Source of the DNA: a virus
IMG/VR virus record: IMGVR_UViG_3300044911_003339
Coordinates: 1 to 64,000 of that record
DNA: 64,000 nucleotides
Direction: 5' to 3' (one strand)
Position numbers and translations under genes: made by a program. The notes beneath the pieces were generated by a model that searched no databases, was not told the origin of the DNA, and saw nothing but the letters and a program-made list of their open reading frames with translations. This document shows positions 48,047 through 57,400 of this stretch, one piece after another (positions within the stretch are counted from its first letter, which is position 1; every line of letters starts with the position of its first letter).

Positions 48047-51000
48047 TCTCGTGAAGAGCGGAGGTCCGTACATCGGGCCGAAGGGCGGTGTGTGGGCCGA
48101 CCCGCAGCACACGGTGCCGTGGAAATCGGATCATGAGGACACCACCTCTCACTTGTTCCACTCCACGCCCGCGTACGCGATGAGCCGGATCAAGCGGGAA
48201 GGTCTTGCTCCGCGCAAGGGCGCAGGTCTCTTCCAGCACGGCGGCTACGATCTGCACTCGCAAGGCAAGGTGTTCCTCTCGAACAACCTCTACGCGGCGA
48301 AGCAGTGGCACAGCAAGGTCGAGGCTCAACTCGAACACCACCACGATAATCCGAAGCACCACGTTGCAGTCATGCTTCGTGTGAAGCCTCGGGAGACGCA
48401 TCTCGACGATGTTGGAGACCGCGATGTGAGCGGCTCTCGCTTCGTGCGCGACGTTGTGCCTGCAACCGACATCGAGTTCTTCCACGAAGGTACGAAGCGC
48501 TGGAAGCCGGTGAAGGATTACAAGCACGGCACGCACGGTATCCCGGACGACCACTACGAAGCTCACGCGCCGCGCGACGAAGAGGCAGACGCCGCCGAGA
48601 AGGCCGCAGCGAAAGAGGCACGACGCGCGAAGCGCGAAGCCGAGGAGCAGGCGACTCGCGCGCGGCTCGCGGCGCTCCAGGAGGAGCGCGCGAAGCGCGA
48701 GGCTGCGGAAGCGCAGGTTCACTTCAGGGATTCTGACGAAGGCAAGGCAATCCTCACGCGCTGGAAGGGCCTCTCCCCCGAAGAGCGTCAGGCGAAGGCG
48801 AAGCGCATCCTCGACGCGCCCCGCCCTTTCCCCGGCGCTCCCTCGATGCTGTCGCTCGGGCAGCGAGGCGAGGTGTGGCGCGAAGCTCTCGGAGTCGATG
48901 AGAAAGGGAATCTCGTGAAGTCGCGATTCATCATCAAGGCAGGCCCCTCAGGTGGGGGTTGGATGCCGATCCCCGGAGGCCACCACGGAGGGCTTCGGCG
49001 ACGACACGGCGCGGGCTGGGAGTACTGGTACCCGAACGGAGCCCCGCACTTCGTGCTCCGCGAGCAGAAGCACCCCGAGGAGCAGCACGGGCACGAGCAG
49101 ATCGACCCGGAGCCCTCGCACTGGGCCCTCGTCACGCCCGGCCCCGGCCTGCCCCCGGTCGGGTGGACCGCGGGCGGCGTGAACCCGCACGACACGAAGA
49201 CCCCCGTGAAGGAGGCCGGTGTCTCGGGGAAGCTCTACCGCATCAAGAATCCGCACATCCGAGAAGGCTGGGCGCTGCTCACCGACGTGCGCTCGGGCGA
49301 GGACCACATGGTCCAGCACGACCGCGTGATGCCCGTTCGGTGGCTTTCGCCCGAAGAGAGGGCTCTCCAGGGCTCTACAGAGCCTCAGGAGCCGTTTTCG
49401 ACCTGGAAGCCAGGGGTGGGTCCCTCCAAGCGCCCGAGCGGCGGAGGGGCGTCTGAGGGCAAGCGGATGCCCTCCTTCCCCGACTCCCGAGCGCTGCCCG
49501 GAACCGAGACGCACAAGCTGGAGAACGGCGCGTACGTCTGGCGCAAGGTCACGCGGTACGAAGCCGACGAGGACGGCACCACTCGCAAGGTCGAGCGGCT
49601 CGCGCCTGGAATCCCCGACTCCGACAAGATCGCGCTCATCGCAGAGTACGAGGGCCTCGTCGCCAAGACGGCGAAGCGCGTGCGCAGCGCGTTCGGGCTC
49701 AGCGCCCGCCTCTCCACCGGCCCCGGTCAGCGCACGGTGGACGACACGCTCGTCGAGCTTCGGCAGGCCGGCGTGGAGGGTCTGCTCCACGCCATCGACA
49801 GCTATCGCCCCGTGGGCCCGTTTGCAGCGCACGCCCAGCAGTACGTTCGCGATTACGCGCGTCTCCACGCCGCACGGGAGTTCGCGGGAGGCATCGCGAT
49901 CCCGCGGCGGCATGCGCGCCTGCTCTCGTCCTACATCGCGGCCCGCGCAGAGGCCGCGCGCGTGAGCGGAAGCCACGACCCGAGCCCCGAGGTGGTCGCG
50001 GAGTTCTGGAAGCCGAAGAAGCGGGACCTGCACTCGGGCCTCTCGCCCGAGGAAGGCGGAGGAACGATTCCTCTCGCTGGCTACACGCTGAAGCGCAAGA
50101 CGACCTCGACCGATCCCGAGACGGGCAAGAAGAAGACGACCGTCGAGGGCGAGGACGTGGTGCAGCAGCCCGGCCGCCTGGAGTGGGCGCAGCAGTTCCA
50201 CGCGTTCCTCGTCGGGCAGGGAGGCATGGCGGACATCGACGAGCAGGCCGCGCTGTTCCCCGGCCTCGGCGTCGGCACGGGGCTCGGCGCGGACGAGCGC
50301 ATCGCCGTGCGCGAGGCGATGATGCGCGCGCTCCCTCCCGACGGGACGATCGTCACGGTCCAGGCGGGCCCGCAGGCCCAGTTCCGCGGCGAGACCTGGA
50401 AGGCGATCGACCTCGCCCTCGGGCTCTCGTCGGGCGATCCGCTGCCTCTCGACGAAGTGGTCCGTCGCGTGCCCGTCGAGGGATCGCGCGGAGGTGAGTG
50501 GAAGCGTCTCGGAAGCTCGCGAGCGCGCGCCGCGATCGAGGCGCTCATCCGCGACGGCCTGAACACGGTCGCGCGTCACCTGCGAGGCGACGAGGACCGA
50601 GCAGCGTCGCTCGCGCAGGCCCTCGTGACGAAGCTCGTGCCGACCGAGGCTCCGAAGGAGCGGCTCCCCACGATGCGAGAGCGAATCCGCGCTGCGATGG
50701 CCCGCATCACCCCGGCCGAGGTGCAGCGCTGGCGCGAGGAGACGCGAGCGCGCTACCCCGAGCGGCCCGACATCGGCCGACGGATGTCTCGTGTCACCGA
50801 TTCCGAAGCGAAGCGCCGCATCGTCGAGGAGCGCATCGCCGCAGCCCCGCTCACGCCCGAGATGCACGAGGCGATGCTCCGCACGATGACGGCGATTCGC
50901 CAGGGCGTCTCGGCCTCGGGCCAGAACGTCTTCGGCGTCGTGGACCCGAAGGGGTCGAAGAAGAGCCTGCGCGTGCACTCGCTCTCCAAGGCCGGCGACC

Positions 51001-51137
51001 ACGGCGCGTCCGATTCGGCTATGGTCGGGGAGTGGCTCCGGTTCCCGGAGCTTTCGCGACTTCGCTGGGCGAGCGAAGATCCGCTCGTGCACGCTCCGAC
51101 GATCGCTCGCGCACGGTTCGATTCCATCATCGGGTGA
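48024..51137 (+). CDS. Virion-region polyprotein: ADP-ribosyltransferase-like plus sigma-70-like domains, 1037 aa
   Basis: ATG 48024 overlaps the MuF gene by 23 bases. Residues 13-33 have GPYIGPKGGVWADP, a motif found in phage polyproteins. Residues ~40-175 resemble an ADP-ribosyltransferase/KptA-type fold (LFHSTPAYAMSRIKREGL, then KVFLSNNLYAAKQW). A coiled coil (190-240) and a variant of the shared motif (HHGGLRRRHGAGWEYWYP, ~320) follow. Residues ~530-640 align with sigma-70 regions 2-3: LIAEYEGLVAKTAKRVRSAF, LRQAGVEGLLHAIDSYRP, FAAHAQQYVRDYARLHAARE, GIAIPRRHARLL. A region-4-like helical part lies at ~750-860. Roles are inferred. Confidence 0.75.
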   Translation: MAILKIADLVKSGGPYIGPKGGVWADPQHTVPWKSDHEDTTSHLFHSTPAYAMSRIKREGLAPRKGAGLFQHGGYDLHSQGKVFLSNNLYAAKQWHSKVEAQLEHHHDNPKHHVAVMLRVKPRETHLDDVGDRDVSGSRFVRDVVPATDIEFFHEGTKRWKPVKDYKHGTHGIPDDHYEAHAPRDEEADAAEKAAAKEARRAKREAEEQATRARLAALQEERAKREAAEAQVHFRDSDEGKAILTRWKGLSPEERQAKAKRILDAPRPFPGAPSMLSLGQRGEVWREALGVDEKGNLVKSRFIIKAGPSGGGWMPIPGGHHGGLRRRHGAGWEYWYPNGAPHFVLREQKHPEEQHGHEQIDPEPSHWALVTPGPGLPPVGWTAGGVNPHDTKTPVKEAGVSGKLYRIKNPHIREGWALLTDVRSGEDHMVQHDRVMPVRWLSPEERALQGSTEPQEPFSTWKPGVGPSKRPSGGGASEGKRMPSFPDSRALPGTETHKLENGAYVWRKVTRYEADEDGTTRKVERLAPGIPDSDKIALIAEYEGLVAKTAKRVRSAFGLSARLSTGPGQRTVDDTLVELRQAGVEGLLHAIDSYRPVGPFAAHAQQYVRDYARLHAAREFAGGIAIPRRHARLLSSYIAARAEAARVSGSHDPSPEVVAEFWKPKKRDLHSGLSPEEGGGTIPLAGYTLKRKTTSTDPETGKKKTTVEGEDVVQQPGRLEWAQQFHAFLVGQGGMADIDEQAALFPGLGVGTGLGADERIAVREAMMRALPPDGTIVTVQAGPQAQFRGETWKAIDLALGLSSGDPLPLDEVVRRVPVEGSRGGEWKRLGSSRARAAIEALIRDGLNTVARHLRGDEDRAASLAQALVTKLVPTEAPKERLPTMRERIRAAMARITPAEVQRWREETRARYPERPDIGRRMSRVTDSEAKRRIVEERIAAAPLTPEMHEAMLRTMTAIRQGVSASGQNVFGVVDPKGSKKSLRVHSLSKAGDHGASDSAMVGEWLRFPELSRLRWASEDPLVHAPTIARARFDSIIG

Positions 51138-51145
51138 GGTTCTCC

Positions 51146-51490
51146 ATGAAGAGGTTCTCCATCGACCCCGCCACGCTGCCGACCACATGGCGGGTCGGGC
51201 GGCGTGTCGGCAATAGCGGGCTGGAGCACGCCTTCGATCTCCGCCGTCGGGATGACGGCGGAATCTCCATCTCGAACGTCGAGCACCCGCTCACGGAGAC
51301 CGAGCGCACCATGCTGCTCTCGCACTTCGGCAAGGCGCGCGTCGTGACGATCGGAGGCGAGGCCGACAACGGCGCGCTCGTGACGACGATGCAGCGCCAC
51401 GAGCCGGGGGAGATCGAGAACTTCGTGGAGGCGGTCTACTCGCTGCCCTCACCCTTCATGGTGATGCCGAACGCTCGGAGGGAGACATGA
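51146..51490 (+). CDS. Hypothetical protein, 114 aa
   Basis: ATG 51146, nine bases after the previous stop. Mixed alpha/beta with no motif. It is wedged between two giant virion-region genes and overlaps the next by ATGA, so it may be a chaperone or partner of one. No family recognised. Confidence 0.6.
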   Translation: MKRFSIDPATLPTTWRVGRRVGNSGLEHAFDLRRRDDGGISISNVEHPLTETERTMLLSHFGKARVVTIGGEADNGALVTTMQRHEPGEIENFVEAVYSLPSPFMVMPNARRET

Positions 51491-54400
51491 GCCGGTTCGT
51501 GATTCCTGCGCTCCGCGCCGCACTGCCGGACGCCCTGGCGAAGTCGTTCCAGCGAGGCCCGCTCGCGCAGCACAAGTACCTGAAGCGAGAGCCCTACTTC
51601 GTCGGGGGCAAGCTGCGCTGGAGGTACTGGTACGCGAGCGACGAGCTTCGCAAGCAGGGCATGGTCGAGCACGACCCCGCGGGCGAGCACGAGCACCACC
51701 TGCTCGCGAACATCGCGGACATCTACGAGCACTTCAAGTCCGTGATCCGCTCGACTGCTGCGACCCCGACGACGGCGATCGAGGGAATCTTCCAGGCCGC
51801 GGTCGATGACCCGAAGGCGCAGCGCGTGCCACAGGTCGCGATGTCTCCGGCGTTCCAGGCGCAGCACGTTCAGCCGTTCATCGACGCAGAGGCGAAGGGA
51901 GCACCTCCCGAGGCGAGCCCGATCGTGCGCGTGCACGACGCGCTGGAGATGGTGCCCGACTACCTCCTGAAGCTCGTGATGGGCGGGACGAAGAACACGA
52001 AGCACCCCGGCTACAAGGGGCTCGGCCCGTACCCCGGTCTCTCCGCGCTCGTGATGAATCGCCAGGAGGACGAGGGAGCGGATTACGCGAACACCGCAGG
52101 TTGGGCGCATCCGAAGACGGGCGAGCTTCACCTGCTTGGCGGCGGCTCGGGCAAGCACGGCAGCGATTCGAGCTACTCCTTCCTCGACGGCGGCGACCCT
52201 GCCACGGCTCCCACGCCGACGGACTTCAACGACGCGAAGGTGCATCTCGAAAAGGTCGTCTGGCACGAGCTTGGGCACCACGTGCACTTCACGCTGGAGA
52301 CCGAGCAGCCGGACGTGATGGATTCGTGGAGGGACCTCTCGACGGGTCCGGGTCCGAAGCCGACGGCCTACGCGCACACGGCATGGTGGGAGGACTTCGC
52401 AGAATCCTTCTCGGGCTGCTTCGCGCTCCCGAAGGTGATGGCGATGCGCTGCCCCGAGCGATACGACTGGATGCGACAGCACGTCCTGAAGTCGCTGCCC
52501 GAGAGGTCCGCGCTCCTGAAGATGTCGGACGAGGAACTCGCGTGGTGGAACAAGAAGAAGACCACGCCGCCCGGCAAGCTGCTGATGCACCTGAAGTCGA
52601 ACGCGCCCGCGCGTCGCTTCGGTGCCTACTACAGCGACAAGGACCAGTTCTTCACGGTCGGCAAGGGAGGGCGCACGGTCTACCTGCGCTTCGGTCCGTC
52701 CGAGCCTGATCAGGAGGACGGCTGGACGCAGGTCCCCTCGACCATCGACCCGGAGACCGGGCTGCCGGTCTACGACGCCGCCTACGGTCCGCGCTTCAAG
52801 GTGCAGGGCAACCTGAAGGAGATGTACGACGAGCGCGGGAATCCGCTCGACGACTTCCAGGCGTTCCTCTACCTCGGACAAGACGACCCCGAGGTGCAGA
52901 AGTTCGTCGCCGACACGATGGAGAAGTACGTCGCGACGTTGCCTCCGAACTCGCCGCAGCCGACGGAGTACGACGCGGTGCAGTGGCTCGCCGCGAAGGG
53001 CGGCGACGAGGCGAAGGCTCTGGAGACGCGTCTGCTCTCGTACAAGATGTACACGTCGCTCGGCTACAAGCGGGAGTCGGAGAAGATTTCCGCGAAGGAA
53101 GCCCACACGACGGAGAAGGAGCGCAAGCGAGTCGAGAAGGAGCGCGCGAAGGGCGGCACGGGCTACCTCGATCGCCACGACTGGGTTCCGGTCGAGATTC
53201 CTCGCTCGGAGTTCGTTCAGAAGTCGGGCACCTTCAAGTTCGACAACGTGCGACCCGCGGAGTACCAGCCGTGGCAGGCCCGCGAGTGGGATCCCGTCAC
53301 GAAGACCTCGCGTGTGAAGACCGTCTACGACCCTGCGGCCGGCAAGGTGGTGCCCGTGCGCACGGCGACGGTCTACGAGCAGGAGAACCCCGACGGCACG
53401 ACGTTCCGTGTGACGGTCGCGGAGGGCGAGCCCTTCTCGATCGGACAGACCATCCTCGCGCCGGTCAGCGTGAAGCTGCCCGACGGTCGCATCTCGCAGG
53501 ACTGGCAGCCCTACAAGCTGTCCGTCGAAGACGGCGAGATGACCGTCACGAACCTCGCGAAGAAGTTCCGCGTCGATCCTGAGGCGCTCCTTCGTCAGAA
53601 TCACCGCTACATGCGCGGGCAGATCACGGACCCGATGCTCGCCGCGCTCCTCAACCCGAGCGGCGAGGTGATTCGCGATCAGTTCGATCTCATGCGCCTC
53701 ATGAAGCTCGCGGCCGAGCAGCCCACGCCGCCGACCGCGTGGGTCAGCGTCCGGGGCAAGACGGGCTCGATCGCTCACTTCAAGGTGAGCTTCGACGGCT
53801 CGGGCCCGCCGCGCGTCGAGGGTCGTCAGTGGGCCGCGAAGCTCGGGAAGGACCCGACCGAACCCATCCGCCTCGATCAGATTCTCGGGAAGGACGACGA
53901 ACTCATCGGCGTCGAGACCGTGCGCGAGCGGAAGGCGAAGGAGGTCAAGATCAAGCCGGGCGGCCTGGTGTGGGTCACCGTCAAGAATCACCTCGGCGAC
54001 GCGAAGCGCGTGATGGCGCGCTACATCGAGAAGAAGTCGTTCGAGGAGAAGGGCAAGAAGAAGAACGCCCACGTCGTCCAGGTGCTCCCCGGTCAGGGCA
54101 CGGGTCTGCCGAAGGACCGCGTGATCGTCACGCGCGTGAACAAGAGCGACGAGAGCCAGATCCCCGGCAAGCCGGAGATTCGTCGGCGCTTCGTCGAGCC
54201 GATGCAGAAGGACGTGCTGCTCTACGCCGACGAGGTGCGGGTCGGCTCGGGCGACCGAGACACGAGCGGCGTGATCAAGATCCTCCCGCCGAAGAACGGC
54301 TCGGTCACGAAGGCGCAACTCGCTGCGATTCCTGGCGTGCGCATCATCGGACTGGAGAAGGCACGGAACAAGAAGGGCGGAGCAGTCACGGAGGAGCTTC

Positions 54401-57400
54401 CCGAGGGCGTCGAGCTTGCCATCTCGCCCCGTGACCTCCCGGCCTTCCGGGAGTACCTCGGCGGCTTCGTGATGGACGAGCGCGTCTCGTCCATGATGGA
54501 CGAGCAGGCTGCCATCATCCGAGAGCGCGCGCTCCAGGTGACCGGAGAGGACTGGCCTCCCGCAGACCAGATCGTCGATGCGGACGGCAACGTGAATCCC
54601 AACGGAGTGCTGCGCGGCATGGTGACGGGCGCGATGGGCATGCAGCCCGGCGCGCATCGCATCGAGGCGCTTCAGCGCGTCGCGATGAACAACGGTCGCC
54701 TCATCGCTGCGCACTTCATGGGCACGGGCAAGACCGCGTTCTCGATCGCAGCCGCGCAGATGATGCGGAACCTCGAATCCCGCGAGCAGCCCGGCAAGCC
54801 GCACCCGAATCAGGTGAAGAAGAAGGTGCTCGCGCTCGTGCCGCTCAACACCGCGAACAACTACGCCGACGAGGTGGAGGTGTTCACCGGAAGGCCCGCA
54901 ACGATCATCGGCTCGGGCTCGCTCGCGGGCAGCGTGCGGATGTTCCGCATGCCGAAGGACCAGGGCCAGAAGAAGAACGAGACGCGCGAGGCGTTCATCG
55001 CGCGCTCGCTCGCCGCATGGAAGGCGGCGGTCAAGACCGACCCGACGCTGTGGAACCCGTGGGCAGACGATTCCCAGATGTGCGTCTGCCCCTACGAGTA
55101 CTTCCGCGACAACGAGGAGTTGATGCGGGCCACGGAGATGTTCGACGGGCTCGTCGTGGACGAGGCGCACAACATCGCACGTGAGAACGAACTCTCACGT
55201 GCGGTCGAGCGCTGGAATCCGAACATGAACATGTTCCTCATGCTCACCGGCACGCCCGTGACGAACACGCTCGACGTGCTCCCGCGTATGGCGAGCCTCG
55301 TGAGCGCGGGCAAGGTGAACCTCGGCACGAAGCAGGAGTTCACGGAGCGCTACCTCGTCGGCTCGGCTGTCGCGAAGGGCGAGGGCGCGAAGAATCCTCC
55401 GAAGACGGACCTCAACCCGCAGCGTGCCGGCGAACTGGCGGCGATCATGCGTCCGCTCATGCACATCGCGACGACGCAGGACGTGAAGGGCAAGACGATG
55501 CCCGCGGTGCTGCTCGACGAGAACAAGCCCGCGCACATGATCGGTCAGCAGGCGCGCATGTACCGACTCTCGATGGCGAAGTTCACGCCCGAGGAGAAGG
55601 CGGCGATCATCGAGAGCGGTGCGGTCGGCACCGACGAGTCGTACGCGCTCGATGACGAGGGTCGCCGCAAGATCGGTGTCGCTCGCTCGATCGCGAACTG
55701 CCTCGCCTACAAGGCACCCGACCAGCGTGAGAATCTCACGTACGAGTCGAAGAGCACCGAGGAGAAGAAGGGCAAGGTCATCGAGAAGACCGTCACCCGC
55801 GTCTTCTCGCTGCCCACGCACGCGATGATGACGACGAAGCGCCCCGAGGGCTGGGGCGGGAAGTGGCCGACGTTCTCGGAGGTCGAGAAGGGAATCGTCG
55901 AGCCGGGCTACTACAACGTGCTCTCGGAGTACTACGAGCGCCTCTTCGGCGTGACGTACGACTCCGTGGAGGGCAAGCCCATCGCGAAGGAGATCCTGGA
56001 CGGCGTGAAGCGCGGCGACTACGTGACGCCGAGCGGCGCGCCGTGGGGTACGGTCGTGAATCCCGATTACGGCCCAGAGGGCATGATCTGTCGCGGCACG
56101 CTCGACCCGGTGACGGGCAAGATCGAGCCGCTGCGGAAGGAGATCGTCGAGAACGGGCAGAAGCGCGTCGTCGAGGTCAAGCCGGGCACGCGCTTCATCC
56201 GCGATCCGAACTCCAAGGCGGCGGGCCTCTTCTACCACGAGGATGACTGGAACTTCACCGGCCGCTTCATCGACTCGGGCGAGGGAGGCGGCGGCGAGGG
56301 TGGAGGCGAGGACGATCCGTCCGACCCGAAGCCCGCGTCTGCCGGCAAGCAGGCCCCGAAGGACCCCTCGCTCTCCATCCAGCGTTCGACGAAGCGCCGG
56401 AAGGAGCGAGAGATGTTCGACCTCGCGGTCACGGCGGGCAACGCGAAGAGCGACGAACTGGAGCAGTACATCCACAACGCGCTTCGCGACGACAACCTCG
56501 GGCCCGATCAGCAGTTCATCCTCTTCGGGAATCGCATCGGCTCTTCCTTCCGCACGATGGAGAGCAAGCTCCGCACGATGGGATTCCAGGACGTGAACGA
56601 AGCGCTCGGGCACCCCGAGTGGAGCACGGCCGAGGACAAGGCGATGATGCCTCGGAAGTTCTTCGTGACGTACGCGGGCAAGGGAGCAACGCTCGGCGAC
56701 CGCGACATCAACTCGGAAATCTTCCGACAGAAGCTCGACCAGTTCGGCCACAAGACCGGGCAGTCGATGTTCGTCTTCCGCACGCTCAACGGCGGCACGA
56801 AGAAGCCACCCAAGGTCGGCGAGATGCGCGAGGGCTGGAGCCGTGGCCAGCGGAAGCGCATCGCCGACGCTCTCGCGGAGCCCACGCGCAAGACGGCCGA
56901 GGGCAAGCCTGCGGGCCTGGAGGTGCCGATGCGCGTGACGAGCGTCGAGGTCGATGGTCGCATCGAGCAGCGGTACCTCTACGAGTCGGACATGAAGCCG
57001 AAGGATCGCGCAGAGTTCCTCCGGCTGGAGAAGGAGCGCCGCGGCGCGGACAAGGCGCGCAAGCAGGCGATCGACGGCGAGATGCGCGCGCTCGCCGACC
57101 GCTACTGGAGCGACCGGATTCCTCTGTCCGATCACTACCAGTACGTGCTGAACAACACGCAGATCATGGTGGCGACCGACGCCGCGAACGTCGGCCTCAA
57201 CTGGCCTGCTCCCAAGCTCGTCATGTACGACTCGCTCTTCTCGCCGATGGACGAGTGGCAGCGCATGACGCGTGCGGCCCGCATGCTCGACGCAGCGGTC
57301 ACCGGACCCGCGAAGAAGTACGTCGAGAAGATCGACGCGAAGCTCTCCGAGATGGAGAAGCAGACCGGGCTGAAGGAGTACGGACCAGAATCTTCCCTTC

